Shown: positions 1 through 9,025 of the stretch, one piece after another
Position numbering within the stretch: the stretch's first letter is position 1
Layout: each line of letters begins with the position of its first letter
Source: a candidate division KSB1 bacterium
GTDB taxonomy: Bacteria; Zhuqueibacterota; Zhuqueibacteria; Zhuqueibacterales; Zhuqueibacteraceae
Length of the DNA: 64,000 nt
NCBI GenBank assembly: GCA_034506255.1
Contig: JAPDPX010000006.1
Span: forward strand, 310,001 to 374,000
Direction: 5' to 3'
Made by a program: the position numbers and the translations under genes
The notes under the pieces: model-generated
The model's database searches: none
Told to the model about the DNA's origin: nothing
Seen by the model: only the letters and a program-made list of their open reading frames with translations

Positions 1-1331
1 GGAAAGATATCGATTCGCCGCGGTTCACCCGGCGCCACGAGCGCGGTTTGCAGCGGCACACTCGCATGCTTGGGACCGGTGGGCACGGCGAGTGCCGTTC
101 CGGTGAAATCAATGCCGGGAATTTTGGCGGCGGCGAAGGCGCCGTCTTTACCGTTGCGAAAATCAAAGCCGGGCGTGCTGTAGCCGGGAATCACGCCAAT
201 GGCGGGATAGGATTGCGTCTGAATGCGCAGGGGGGAGAGCGCCGGCACCGCCCCGCCAAACTGGCTGTCATCCATGTAGAGTGCCAGCTCGGGATTGACG
301 AAGTAGGGGATGAAGTTCTGCTCATCGACGCTGTAGGGCGTGACCGCGTTCCAATAGTCCTTCATGCCGATCGGGATCACGGCTTCATTGGTGAGCGGCA
401 TGCCCAGCCGTGAGACCTGCACCCATTCGCCGCTGTACGCCGGCTTGGAGCCCGGGCCTTCCGGCTGCAGGGTGGTGACTTTCTGGCGGCTGGCGGAGGC
501 CCACACGCCAATGACGAAATCGCCATCCAGGATATTGGCGGCTTGCGCGGCCGTTTTGCCATCCTTTTGCAGCTTGCTGATCGGGATGTTGAGCACGATG
601 CAATGCACGTTGTAACCCGCCACCGCATCGCGGGCGTTGTTGGGATCCGCCTCGTTGCTGCCATATGCGCTGCGCGTCTGGCCGAGGTCGAACACACCGC
701 CGAGATCAACAAAGAACACGTCATCGCGCGGACCGCAAAAGACCTTTTCGCCGTCGGGCGAACTGGTGTTGATCGCCTCCTGCACCACCTGATCATAGGT
801 CTTGCCCAGACCCGCCGGGCTGCCCTCGAACGAGCGCGGGCCAATGTTGTTGGGCGGCACGATGCCGTTGCTGATCATCGTGTTCCAGGTGAGGCCGCCG
901 TCCACGCTCTTTTCCATCGTGTAGGTCGTTTTGAGATTTTGTTTGCCCAGGCGAATGTTGAAAAACGTGGTGGGGTCTTCGTTTTGCTGACGGAACGTAA
1001 AGCGATACGTGATGTCGTCTTTCGCCGAACCCAGCGGGCCAACTGAGGTCTTGTTCTTGATGTGAATTTCGTAGCGCACGCCTTCCGCAAAAGTCACCCA
1101 GTTGGGGCCGCCTTCGGGCAACTCCAGACCGATGTAGCCGGCCACGATCGTCACATAGTTGGGATCATCGGGCGAGCGGAACACCCACAGATCGGTATTG
1201 TCCGCCAGCGGATCGTTGGCAATCAACGGCGCCTCACGATGGCTGGAGGCCTCAATGGTCGGCATCTGGTGGTGCAGCAACCACACCAGCGCGACCAGCA
1301 GCGTTGCCAGCGCAATCAAATACTTCCGCAT
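1..1331 (-). CDS. DUF4331 family exported protein (3' end outside window)
   Basis: The frame reads from an ATG at 1331 to the window edge without a stop, giving 443 visible residues. A hydrophobic N-terminus (about residues 4-20, LIALATLLVALVWLLHH) looks like a signal peptide. The family mark follows: SHREAPLIANDPLADNTDLW, then WVFRSPDDPNYVTIVAGYIG, as in DUF4331 proteins; FLGKTYDQ-like and NIPISKL segments further on fit too. These are exported proteins of unknown biochemical role, found in many environmental bacteria. An AGGAGA ribosome site lies about 8 bases before the ATG. No partner gene is visible, because the far end is cut. The domain call is secure; function is unknown. Confidence 0.88.
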   Translation of the reverse strand, partial: MRKYLIALATLLVALVWLLHHQMPTIEASSHREAPLIANDPLADNTDLWVFRSPDDPNYVTIVAGYIGLELPEGGPNWVTFAEGVRYEIHIKNKTSVGPLGSAKDDITYRFTFRQQNEDPTTFFNIRLGKQNLKTTYTMEKSVDGGLTWNTMISNGIVPPNNIGPRSFEGSPAGLGKTYDQVVQEAINTSSPDGEKVFCGPRDDVFFVDLGGVFDLGQTRSAYGSNEADPNNARDAVAGYNVHCIVLNIPISKLQKDGKTAAQAANILDGDFVIGVWASASRQKVTTLQPEGPGSKPAYSGEWVQVSRLGMPLTNEAVIPIGMKDYWNAVTPYSVDEQNFIPYFVNPELALYMDDSQFGGAVPALSPLRIQTQSYPAIGVIPGYSTPGFDFRNGKDGAFAAAKIPGIDFTGTALAVPTGPKHASVPLQTALVAPGEPRRIDIF

Positions 1332-1970
1332 ACACACTTCTCCTTGGCTGTTGGGTGAGTGTTGGTGAGATTGATCAAAGCGTGCGCACTGCGCCGGCAG
1401 TCAGCGATCCGGACCGCAGCCTGTAATGCGAGCAGGGCATACTCCATCCCGGGATCAAGCAATCGCGGCCTGTGGCATTCTTCCCGCAACGCTCAGTTCA
1501 GATACGAAGTGCCTCGCAAAACGGATTCAAAGCGGGCGGGAGGCGGCACGCGGGACGGGACAGCCCGGCGAGCAGGGGATGTGCCACCCCCTGCAACACG
1601 AAAATGCCCGATCACACCAGCGCCAGCGCGATCGGAACAAACCAACAACAACGACGGTGCGCCCGGCATGCCGGTTGAGCGCGCCAGCGGGCGACGCGGT
1701 TTGCCCGGCCGGAAAAGTTCCGGCGGTGGGTATGACCATCAAACCGACGGTCAACGGCATGGGCAGCGCAGTCGAATGGTGCGTGAAAAAAACCAAAGCA
1801 GCAGGCACAAGCAATTTCTGCCACCGCGCCTGCTCCGCCGGTTGGCACCTGAATTTTGCAGCGGTCGTGTTACCCTTGCCGTCTGCGATTGAAATCGCAG
1901 GCCCAAAACTCAACTCGCCGGGGCCGGCTTGTCAACCGAGTGATGGGCAGCCGTCTTCAGGCGGTTTCTG

Positions 1971-2002
1971 CTTTGCGCCTGAGAATTTATTCTCAGGCAA
2001 AG
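1971..2002. repeat. AT-looped inverted repeat
   Basis: The arms GCCTGAGAA (1977-1985) and TTCTCAGGC (1990-1998) pair perfectly around a TTTA loop. CTTT and AAAG extend the stem past a two-base bulge. No T-tract follows on either strand, so it may be an RNA structure or a protein site rather than an intrinsic terminator. Confidence 0.5.
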
Positions 2003-2042
2003 GGAGGCAATAAAGAAGATGCAAAATTCAGTTGGCAACAGT

Positions 2043-2062
2043 GGCGCTGTCTGAACAGCGCC
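2043..2062 (-). terminator. Possible terminator of the RNase H-like gene
   Basis: GGCGCTGT and ACAGCGCC form a perfect 8-base stem with a CTGA loop, 38 bases past the stop of the minus-strand gene ending at 2100. Only a weak T-rich stretch (TTTT, about 18 bases further on) follows in that direction, so the call is tentative. Confidence 0.45.
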
Positions 2063-2099
2063 GGCCCGCCGCGAACGCCTGTGCCTGCCGCCCCGTCGT

Positions 2100-3314
2100 T
2101 CACGGTGTCTTTTGCTTTCGCCGGAGTCGCGCTTCGCGACGGGCCAAATCTGCCTTGTAGGCCAGCAGGTGGTGCTGGCGGTGCAACTCTTCGATCTGGG
2201 CCAGAGCCCGCAACGCCCGTTGCACCACGGCATGGGCGGAGCGGTAATCGCGGCGGCGGTGTTCCAGGTGCTTGGCGAATTCGATGAACGGCAACGGATG
2301 AAAAGGAAAGTCTTCGATCAGGCGCTGCCACACGCGATTGGCGTCGTCATAGCGGCGCTGGCTTTTGTAGCAAAGGCCGAGCGCGAGATGATCCTCGAGG
2401 CGGTGCGGTTGCTGTTGAATCAACTCTTCGAACAGTTTGATGCTGGTTTCCAGCTCACCGGCTTCGCGATAGAGCCGGCCGACTTGTTGCAGCTCCTGGC
2501 GCGAGGCGGCAAATTGGAAGGGCGATTGCACCAGCCGGCCGATGCAGCCCACCAGTGCGGCGGTGGTCAGAAGGTCGCGGCGGTTGTGTGCCAGCACCTC
2601 GGGAAGCTGCCCGGCCCTGCCGGTGCGCACGAAATCGAAATAGATTTGCGGAATCAATGCACCGGGCACATCGGCGCGGCGCGGCGCGCCCAAAATCTGT
2701 GTCTCGAGATTGCCGAGCGAGCAATCCTGCAGCCGCGCTTTCCACAGCCGGCGGGCCGCGTGCAGAACGTCGAAATGCGGCTGTCCGTCGAGATCGATCG
2801 GCAGGCGATGCAGCACGGTGCGGGTGAGCAGCAGGGGGATGTCGAAACTCTTGCCGTTGAACGTGACCAGGCCGTGGCGTTCGGCGAGATGACGCTGCAA
2901 CGCCGCCAGCATGGCGCGCTCCTCATGCGGCTGCCGCAGGAAGTATTGCCGTACCACGAAATCTTCCTGTTCGAAATAACCCACGCCCACCAGAAAAGCC
3001 AGCGTGCCGCTGCCGCCCGCCAGTCCCGTGGTCTCAGTGTCGAGGAACAACGCCCTGTCGGGTGTCAGGTGCATGACGCTGTCATCCTTCGCCGCGATGC
3101 CGAGCACCGCGCCGGGCAACTCGCGCAGCCGGGCGAGCGTGATCACGCCATGGGGCTGGTGCAGGGGGTAGCGTCGTTCAACCACGAAGCAACCTTCCTG
3201 CTCACTGCCACCCAGCAGTTGTTCGAGCGGCGGGGCCGGCGGGGCCGGGGGGGTTTTGTCGGGACGCGGCACGCGCTCCAACTCGCGCAGTTTGTCCTTG
3301 AGGCTCATGGTCAT
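2100..3314 (-). CDS. RNase H-like (YprB-type) exonuclease domain protein with TPR tail
   Basis: 404 residues. The N-terminal 80 residues are proline-rich and poorly conserved. Residues 88-255 form a DEDD-type 3'-5' exonuclease fold: LDTETTG at 91-97 supplies the first Asp and Glu, TFNGKSFDIPLL at 151-162 the second Asp, and HNRRDLLTTA at 243-252 the last Asp. The C-terminal part (about 275-375) is helical with TPR-like spacing (LYREAGELETSIKLFEEL). The domain order matches the YprB family, thought to act on nucleic acid; the substrate is unknown. The YprA/MrfA helicase often paired with YprB is also present in this window, about 40 kb away at 43293-45617. The start may be the ATG at 3308. It sits 24 bases after the DUF4416 frame's upstream neighbour and is probably co-transcribed with it. 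Confidence 0.85.
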   Translation of the reverse strand: MTMSLKDKLRELERVPRPDKTPPAPPAPPLEQLLGGSEQEGCFVVERRYPLHQPHGVITLARLRELPGAVLGIAAKDDSVMHLTPDRALFLDTETTGLAGGSGTLAFLVGVGYFEQEDFVVRQYFLRQPHEERAMLAALQRHLAERHGLVTFNGKSFDIPLLLTRTVLHRLPIDLDGQPHFDVLHAARRLWKARLQDCSLGNLETQILGAPRRADVPGALIPQIYFDFVRTGRAGQLPEVLAHNRRDLLTTAALVGCIGRLVQSPFQFAASRQELQQVGRLYREAGELETSIKLFEELIQQQPHRLEDHLALGLCYKSQRRYDDANRVWQRLIEDFPFHPLPFIEFAKHLEHRRRDYRSAHAVVQRALRALAQIEELHRQHHLLAYKADLARREARLRRKQKTP

Positions 3315-3338
3315 GCGGGCTTGCGGCAGGTGGTGGCG

Positions 3339-3887
3339 TCAGGTGATGGGAGCAGAGGGCCGGTGAGCGGCCAGGGCGCGGAGTTGTTGTTTGTAAATCT
3401 CACGGATGCGGAGGAAAACCGGCTCATAGCGACCGCTGCGAAAATCGGGAAAGCTCCACGGCAGGGCGGTGAAACGGCCCTTCTCATAGTGCAGAGTCAG
3501 GTCGGCCCACACGCCGTCGCTGAGATAGATTTTGTAACCGTGATATTTCCACGAGGCGAGCACGAACTTGTCGGTATCCAAATAACCGGGGTCGAGATTC
3601 ACGCGGCGCCGGCCGGCCTCGGCAAAGCGCTGTTCCAGGGCGTGGCTGCGCTGTTTGGCACCGGCCAGCGTTTGGGGCGAAACCAGATGCGCAAACGAGA
3701 GGAAGAGGCGGTAAAGAGGAGAACCCATTTCCGCATGGTAGTACGCCGTGAGGTCGAACGGAAAACGCGGGCTGCAGTAGTCGATCTCGCCGAAAGCCTG
3801 CACCAGCTCATGCCGCACCGCCGGCAGCAACTCTTCCCGGGCAAACAACATCGCGACAATCAGCTTGACCGGCCTGGGTTCATGCAT
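3339..3887 (-). CDS. DUF4416 family protein
   Basis: About 182 residues from the ATG at 3887 (3896 is the alternative). The open frame runs back to 3995, but a promoter-like site at 3902-3930 would start transcription close to 3895, so the longer start is unlikely and the mRNA may be almost leaderless. The protein opens PRPVKLIVAMLFAREELL and contains FDLTAYYHAEMGSPLYR, VNLDPGYLDTDKFVLAS and KGRFTALPWSFPDFRS, all typical of DUF4416, a cytoplasmic family of unknown function. It precedes the RNase H-like gene by 24 bases on the same strand, suggesting one transcript. Confidence 0.82.
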   Translation of the reverse strand: MHEPRPVKLIVAMLFAREELLPAVRHELVQAFGEIDYCSPRFPFDLTAYYHAEMGSPLYRLFLSFAHLVSPQTLAGAKQRSHALEQRFAEAGRRRVNLDPGYLDTDKFVLASWKYHGYKIYLSDGVWADLTLHYEKGRFTALPWSFPDFRSGRYEPVFLRIREIYKQQLRALAAHRPSAPIT

Positions 3888-3901
3888 AGGCACCATGCCG
3901 C

Positions 3902-3930
3902 AAAATAGAAGTTGGCATGCGCGAAAGCAA
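3902..3930 (-). promoter_or_regulatory. Promoter of the DUF4416 gene
   Basis: On the minus strand TTGCTT (3930-3925), a 17-base spacer and TATTTT (3907-3902) are followed by GCGGCA. The predicted start is at about 3895, next to the candidate start codons at 3896 and 3887. It lies back to back with a similar plus-strand site at 3945. Confidence 0.6.
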
Positions 3931-3944
3931 GGGCTTTTTCGGGC

Positions 3945-3973
3945 TTGCATGAGAGCGCGCCAATGGCTACATT
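3945..3973 (+). promoter_or_regulatory. Promoter of the serine hydrolase gene
   Basis: TTGCAT (3945-3950), a 17-base spacer and TACATT (3968-3973) are followed at once by GCCGCC. The same layout occurs upstream of glmS and nearly so before holA. The leader to the ATG at 4119 would be about 140 bases. Confidence 0.55.
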
Positions 3974-4118
3974 GCCGCCCCAAATTTTGCTTCACCTGCC
4001 GCTGCCGGCCGCTGGTTGCGGCGCCATCCCTGTCCCGTCCCGTCCGCAGGATGCGGTGCGGCTGGCGGTGGACATCCCCAACAAGTGATCGGAATCCCAG
4101 TCGAGGACACGAGATTGC

Positions 4119-5324
4119 ATGAACAGGAGAACCGCCCTTTCAACTTTGGGGAAGATACTGATTGGTTCGTTCGTTTTTTTGACGCCTGCACTGTCAGCCG
4201 TGCCCGGCACGGACAGTACGGCGCAGATGCAAGAAATCATCCGCCAATATGACGAGTATGTGGTCAAGACCCTGCAGGAGGCTGATATTCCGGGGGCGGC
4301 CATCGCCATCGTCAAAGGCGGCAACATCGTTTATTTGAAAACCTTCGGCGTGCGCGAGTTCGGCCGACCGGAAAAAATCGATCCCCATACGGTCTTCCGC
4401 GTTGCCTCGGTGTCGAAAGGTTTCGCCGCCATTCTCACCGCCCTGTTCGTCGAGGAAGGCAAACTGCGCTGGGAGGATCCGGTGATCAAATACCTGCCGC
4501 GCTTTTCGCTGCGCGACGCCCAAAATACGCGCGCCCTGACCATCACACATCTGCTGAATCATACCACCGGGCTGCCGCCGCACACCTATGACCATCTCAT
4601 CGAGGCCCAGGTGCCGTTCGAAAGCATCATCTCCCGCATCAAGGAGGTGCGCCTCAGTTGCGGGGTGGGAACTTGCTACGCCTATCAAAACGTGATGTAT
4701 GGCCTGATTGGCGAAGTGCTGCGCCAGGCCACCGGCTACACCTATGAACATCTGCTGCTCACCCGCCTGTTCGTACCGCTGGAGATGTACGATGCCTCCA
4801 GCAGCCGGGAGGAGCTGCTCGCCAGCCGCAATCATGCCTCGCCACACGTGCGGCGCCACCGCGGCTGGCGCGTGCTCGAGGTCAAACCCACGTATTATTC
4901 GGTGCCCGCCGCCGCCGGAGTCAACGCCAGCATCACGGATTTGGCCAAATGGATGAGCGCGCTGCTGGGTGCGCGGCCGGAAGTGCTGCCGCCGACGGTG
5001 ATCCGGCAGGTGACCAAACCGCTGGTGCCCACCCCGCGCGAACGCCGCCGGCCACACTGGAACGGCCACATTCGCGCCGCACACTACGGCCTGGGCTGGC
5101 GCATTTTTGATTACGCCGGACACACGCTGATCTTTCACAGCGGCGGCTTGCGCGGCTATGTCGCCCAACTCGCGTGGCTGCCGGAACACAACCTGGGCAT
5201 GGCACTCCTGTCGAATTGCAGCGAAAGCAACGGTCTGATGCCGGCTTTTCTCGACATGTATCTCGGTTTGAACCGCGGGTTGCACGACGAAACCAGACAG
5301 TTCGAGGAGCGGGAACTCAACTAG
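4119..5324 (+). CDS. Exported serine hydrolase, beta-lactamase class C family
   Basis: 401 residues with a signal peptide (MNRRTALSTLGKILIG..., cleavage near ALSAVPG, about residue 27). The class C/penicillin-binding fold is shown by three active-site elements: S97-V-S-K100 (nucleophile Ser and Lys, within FRVASVSKG), Y189-Q-N191 (YxN), and HSGG at about 340, which replaces the KTG triad as in many esterase or D-peptidase members. Family members act in the periplasm on D-amino acid peptides, beta-lactams or esters; the sequence does not fix the substrate. Downstream genes on the strand begin 410 bases away, so it is probably a single transcript. The start is supported by the signal peptide; the Shine-Dalgarno is weak. 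Confidence 0.87.
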   Translation: MNRRTALSTLGKILIGSFVFLTPALSAVPGTDSTAQMQEIIRQYDEYVVKTLQEADIPGAAIAIVKGGNIVYLKTFGVREFGRPEKIDPHTVFRVASVSKGFAAILTALFVEEGKLRWEDPVIKYLPRFSLRDAQNTRALTITHLLNHTTGLPPHTYDHLIEAQVPFESIISRIKEVRLSCGVGTCYAYQNVMYGLIGEVLRQATGYTYEHLLLTRLFVPLEMYDASSSREELLASRNHASPHVRRHRGWRVLEVKPTYYSVPAAAGVNASITDLAKWMSALLGARPEVLPPTVIRQVTKPLVPTPRERRRPHWNGHIRAAHYGLGWRIFDYAGHTLIFHSGGLRGYVAQLAWLPEHNLGMALLSNCSESNGLMPAFLDMYLGLNRGLHDETRQFEERELN

Positions 5325-5733
5325 CGACTAGCGACGGCCAGGGGATTGCCCGGCGGCTCAATTTCTCCCGTCAACACGCGGCGCTGCGACAGGCAGGGTT
5401 TGACAATGCCGTCTCGCTCACAAGATCCGGCAGGACGACCGTGAGAGGCGAAGCAGGGCTTTTTATCATCACACCGCAGACAGGTTTTTCTGCAGACCCT
5501 GTCGCCGCAGAAACAGTCCGCAGCCACGCGATGAGGCCGGGCGCCAGAGACGCGCGTCTTGCGGGCTGCTGATGAATGGCAGGCCGCCGCAACGTCCGCA
5601 GGGCCGGTCGAATAACATCCGCAGACATTTTCTCCGCCGACCACTGCAGGCGGGAAGCCTGCACTGCAAACTCTTCACAGGCTGATACCACCAGCCGGGA
5701 TGGGAAAACCGACTCAGGCAACGGAGAAACGCT
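5325..5733. other. Non-coding gap with one hairpin repeat
   Basis: No credible gene. It contains a small hairpin (5646-5662) that resembles another at 58979. Open frames here are continuations or shadows of neighbours. Confidence 0.55.
5646..5673. repeat. Intergenic hairpin repeat, copy 1
   Basis: GCAGGC and GCCTGC pair around GGGAA and are followed by ACTGCAAAC. The copy at 58979-59004 has the same plan (GCAAGCC, loop, GGCTTGC, then AACTGCAAAT), suggesting a dispersed REP-like family. Confidence 0.45.
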
Positions 5734-6204
5734 ATGAAGATGATTCTGGCGTTTTGGTTCCTGCTGCACCCCTCCATCTTCGCCGCTCCGGACGACAGCA
5801 GCCGTGTGGCTGCCGTGCTGGACGACTTGCATGCCGCCGCCGCGCAGGCCGACGCCGACCGTTATTTTCGCCACTTTGCACCGAATGCCGTCTTCCTGGG
5901 CACCGACCCCGGTGAGCGCTGGACACTGGCGGAGTTCCGGGCCTTTGCCCTGCCCTATTTCGCCCAAGGCCGGGGCTGGACCTACACGGTGCAGAGACGC
6001 CACATTCAACTCGGACCCGGCCGGCAAACCGCCTGGTTCGATGAAATGCTGCGCAACGAAAGCTACGGCCTCTGCCGCGGCAGCGGCGTGCTGGTGAAAA
6101 GCGCGGGCGAATGGAAGATCGCACAATACAATCTGTCCATACCGATTCCCAATCACCTGGCCAGACAAATTGTGGCAATCATCCGGCAGCAGGAGCAGAA
6201 ATAG
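5734..6204 (+). CDS. Exported NTF2-like/SnoaL-fold protein
   Basis: 156 residues. MKMILAFWFLLHPSIFAAP is a short signal peptide. The rest reads as a SnoaL-type NTF2 domain: a helix SRVAAVLDDLHAAAAQADAD, then RYFRHFAPNAVFLGTDPGER, ALPYFAQGRGWTY, AWFDEML, and a final GEWKIAQYNLSIPIPN. The closing motif is typical of the SnoaL_3/DUF4440 group. Members bind small ligands or act as small enzymes; no catalytic pair can be assigned here. It stands alone between a serine hydrolase and an M3 peptidase, all on the plus strand. Confidence 0.82.
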   Translation: MKMILAFWFLLHPSIFAAPDDSSRVAAVLDDLHAAAAQADADRYFRHFAPNAVFLGTDPGERWTLAEFRAFALPYFAQGRGWTYTVQRRHIQLGPGRQTAWFDEMLRNESYGLCRGSGVLVKSAGEWKIAQYNLSIPIPNHLARQIVAIIRQQEQK

Positions 6205-6388
6205 TGTCCGCTTGCAATCGCGAACCACCGGGAGTCTGTTCCGGCAACGCCTGGCCGCGGCCGCAGAAGCCGCCGAAGTTCACGGTTCCCCGCGTTGAAA
6301 GAAGGCCCGGCCGGGGCGGGGAACTCGTGAGCAGACATGAATCAGCGGCAGCCGACCGGCCGCTGCCGCATTACAATCGCAGGGACGC

Positions 6389-8215
6389 ATGACTTCGACT
6401 TCCTCCCCCCTTCAAGCCGCTGGCATCCGCTGGGATCTTTCGGATCTGTACCACGGGGTGGATGATCCCCGTCTCGCCGAAACTCTCCGGGGCGCGCGCG
6501 AACGCGCCGGCATCTTTCATCAAAACTACCACGGCAAAGTGGCGGGCGGCAGCCTTGCCGCCGGCGCGCTGCGGGCCGCCATTATGGAGCTGGAGGAAAT
6601 TCAGGCGATGGTGCTGCGGGCGGAGGCCTATGCCTATCTTTTCTTTTCCGCCGACACCGCCAACGACGCCGGCAAGGCGCTGTATGCCAGATGCCAGGAA
6701 GTGCAGGCGGAGGTGCAAAACCTGGTTTTGTTCTTTGAGCTCGAGTTGCAGCAACTGGCGGAACCGGTCTTTACTGCACTGATCGCGCAGCCCGAGCTGG
6801 CGGACTACCGCCATTATCTCACCGGCCTCCGCCTGTTTCAGCCCTACATGCTCTCCGAAAAAGAGGAGCAGATCATCAACAAGAAGGATCTCACCGGCAA
6901 GCAGGCGCTGGTGAATTTCTTCACGGAATACACCGCTTCCTTCACCTGGCAGCTTGAAGTGGAGGGCCAAGAGCGGACCCTGACCGCGGAGGAGATGCGC
7001 CACCTGCTGCGCCACCCCGATCCGGAGCTGCGCGAACGTGTCAAACGCGCCTATGACGGCCGCTACGGCGACAACGCCGTCATTTTCTGCAATGTCTTCA
7101 ACGCCCTCATCAAGGACCATGCGCTTGAAAGCGAGATGCGCGGCTACCCCGGCCCGATGGCGCCGGCCCACCTGCGCAACCGCGTGGCAGCGGAAATCGT
7201 GGACACCATGATGGCGGTGACCGCGGCGCATTATCCTCTCGCGCAGGAATACTACACGCTCAAAGCGCGGCTGCTCAAGCTGCCCAAAACACGCGGCTGC
7301 GATCTGGTGGCGCCGGTGGTGCCGCAGCGCACACGGCTGCCGTTCGCAGAGGGCCGGCGCCTGATTGTCAGCGCGTTCGAGGATTTTTCGCCGGAGATCG
7401 CCCGGCTGGCGGAGCAGATGTTTACACGGCGCTGGATCGACGCCGAAGTCCGGCCGCACAAGCGCGGGGGCGCCTATTGCCACGGCGTGATTCCGCAGCA
7501 TCACCCCTACGTGCTGCTGAGTTACAATGATGATCTCGACAACGTCTACACCCTGGCGCACGAGCTCGGCCATGCGGTGCACGATCTGCTGGCGCGGCGC
7601 CGGCAGTCGCTGTTCAATTATCATCCCCCGCTGGTGGCTGCCGAAACCGCCTCGGTTTTTGCCGAGATGCTGCTCACCCGAAAGCTGTTGCAGGAAGTTG
7701 GCGACCGCGAGTTCCGCCTCACCGTCCTCACCGGCAAACTCGAAGATCTCTTTGCCACCATTCACACGCAAAACTACTACACCCTGTTCGAGCTGGATGC
7801 CCATCGTGCCGGCGCACGGGAACGCCTGTCCGCCGCACAACTGTGCGAGCTGTGGGTGAAACGCCGCCAGGAGATGTATGGCGAGGCGGTGGCCTTTCTG
7901 CCCGAGCAAAAGTGGTACTGGTCGGCGATTCCGCATTTCATTCACACGCGCTTCTACTGCTATGCTTACACCTTCGGCGCGCTGCTGGTGCTGGCGCTCT
8001 TTCGCCGCTACGAAGAAGAGGGCGCCGCCTTCGTTCCCCGCTATATCAGCCTGCTGGAGGCCGGCGGCTCCCGGGAACCGGAAGCGCTGGCGGCACAAAT
8101 GGGGTTCGATCTGCGCCGGCCGGCGTTTTGGGAGAGCGGCTTTGCAGTGATGCGGACCATGCTCGCTGATTTGAAAACACTGCTCACGGAATCATCCGGC
8201 ACACCTGCCCCATGA
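6389..8215 (+). CDS. pepF: M3 family oligoendopeptidase (PepF-like)
   Basis: 608 residues, no signal peptide, so cytoplasmic. The zinc site is H391-E-L-G-H395 (inside LAHELGHAVHDLL), with a third ligand Glu at about 419 in AAETASVFAEMLL, 28 residues on, the spacing of family M3. The opening AAGIRWDLSDLYHGVDDPRL and the C-terminal YCYAYTFGALLVLALF are typical of oligoendopeptidase F. Such enzymes cut peptides of roughly 7-17 residues. The stop codon overlaps the start of the next gene (ATGA at 8212-8215), so the peptidase and the aminoacyl-transferase-like protein are translationally coupled. Length is normal for the family. Confidence 0.93.
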   Translation: MTSTSSPLQAAGIRWDLSDLYHGVDDPRLAETLRGARERAGIFHQNYHGKVAGGSLAAGALRAAIMELEEIQAMVLRAEAYAYLFFSADTANDAGKALYARCQEVQAEVQNLVLFFELELQQLAEPVFTALIAQPELADYRHYLTGLRLFQPYMLSEKEEQIINKKDLTGKQALVNFFTEYTASFTWQLEVEGQERTLTAEEMRHLLRHPDPELRERVKRAYDGRYGDNAVIFCNVFNALIKDHALESEMRGYPGPMAPAHLRNRVAAEIVDTMMAVTAAHYPLAQEYYTLKARLLKLPKTRGCDLVAPVVPQRTRLPFAEGRRLIVSAFEDFSPEIARLAEQMFTRRWIDAEVRPHKRGGAYCHGVIPQHHPYVLLSYNDDLDNVYTLAHELGHAVHDLLARRRQSLFNYHPPLVAAETASVFAEMLLTRKLLQEVGDREFRLTVLTGKLEDLFATIHTQNYYTLFELDAHRAGARERLSAAQLCELWVKRRQEMYGEAVAFLPEQKWYWSAIPHFIHTRFYCYAYTFGALLVLALFRRYEEEGAAFVPRYISLLEAGGSREPEALAAQMGFDLRRPAFWESGFAVMRTMLADLKTLLTESSGTPAP

Positions 8216-9009
8216 AACTCCTGTTCTCCGAAACGCCGCCTGATTATCAGCATTACATTTTTCCGTATGCCATTTGGGCCTTTCCCGAGGCGGGCGAAAC
8301 CCCGCGCGATTTCTTCAGCCGCGGCTTCCTGCCCTCTTCCAGGAATCTCGACCGCTATTATCTCTGCCGCAGCGTGCGCGTCGCCCTCACCGGGTTCAGC
8401 CCCTCCTCGGAAAACCGCCGCATCCTCCGCAAAGGCGCCGGCCTGGCATACGAACTGGTGCCGCGCGACGCCTTCCGCTTCACCCCCGCCTGGCGGGACT
8501 TCTGCCTGACCTATGCCGACCTCAAGTTCGGTGCCGGCGTGATGACCGCCACCCGCCTCGACAATTTGATGCATGCCAAAATCACTTCACACCTCATGAT
8601 CTTTCGCGACCCCGCGGCCGGCCGCGACATCGGTTTGGTGATGCTTTTTCTCGAGCCGCCGCACCTGGCGCAGTATTATTACGCCTTCTACGATCTCGAC
8701 TATCATCACCGCAATCTCGGCATCTACATGATGACCACGGCGGTCGTGCACTTCGCCGAACAGGGCTTCGGGCATCTCTATCTGGGAAGCTGCTATTCCC
8801 GCAACGCGCTCTACAAGACGCAATTCAGCGGCGCCGAATTCTTCAACGGCGCCGGCTGGTCACGCCATCTCGAAGAGTTGAAATATCTGATCGCACGCAG
8901 TCAGCAGCCGCAAACGCAGCATCTCTTCGAAAGCGAGGATTATTTGCACCGCTTTTACGACGGCGATCTCGGCCGCGCCGTCGAGCGCTCGCTGTTCACC
9001 CTCAAATAA
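8212..9009 (+). CDS. Aminoacyl-tRNA-protein transferase-like protein (Ate1/Bpt-related)
   Basis: 265 residues. Two blocks match arginyl/leucyl-tRNA-protein transferases. Residues 36-75 (SRGFLPS...LCRSVRVALTGFSPSSENRRILRK) align with the N-terminal block (GFRRS...CxxCVPVR...F.PS.SQRR). Residues 155-216 (YYYAFYDLDYHHRNLG, then LYLGSCYSRNALYKTQF and FFNGAGW) align with the GNAT-like C-terminal block (YFxDPDxxxxSLG...YLGYxI...KMxYKxxFxP). Canonical enzymes transfer Leu or Arg from tRNA to N-terminal acidic residues in the N-degron pathway. The Cys pair of the N-terminal block is reduced to one Cys (C52), so activity may differ. Its start overlaps the M3 peptidase stop. Confidence 0.78.
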   Translation: MKLLFSETPPDYQHYIFPYAIWAFPEAGETPRDFFSRGFLPSSRNLDRYYLCRSVRVALTGFSPSSENRRILRKGAGLAYELVPRDAFRFTPAWRDFCLTYADLKFGAGVMTATRLDNLMHAKITSHLMIFRDPAAGRDIGLVMLFLEPPHLAQYYYAFYDLDYHHRNLGIYMMTTAVVHFAEQGFGHLYLGSCYSRNALYKTQFSGAEFFNGAGWSRHLEELKYLIARSQQPQTQHLFESEDYLHRFYDGDLGRAVERSLFTLK

Positions 9010-9025
9010 ATCCGGGATCAGCCCC

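Larger units (their letters stand above)
1332..2099. other. Non-coding gap
   Basis: This gap lies between the starts of a DUF4331 gene and the end of an RNase H-like gene. Open frames of 60-195 codons exist on both strands, but none shows a domain, a good start or natural composition. Two hairpins close to 2000 are listed separately. I see no RNA gene here. Confidence 0.6.

Noticed and set aside
1527..1913. A 128-codon minus frame in the first gap.
   Set aside because: No start site, no domain and an unnatural mix of Arg, Cys and Pro.
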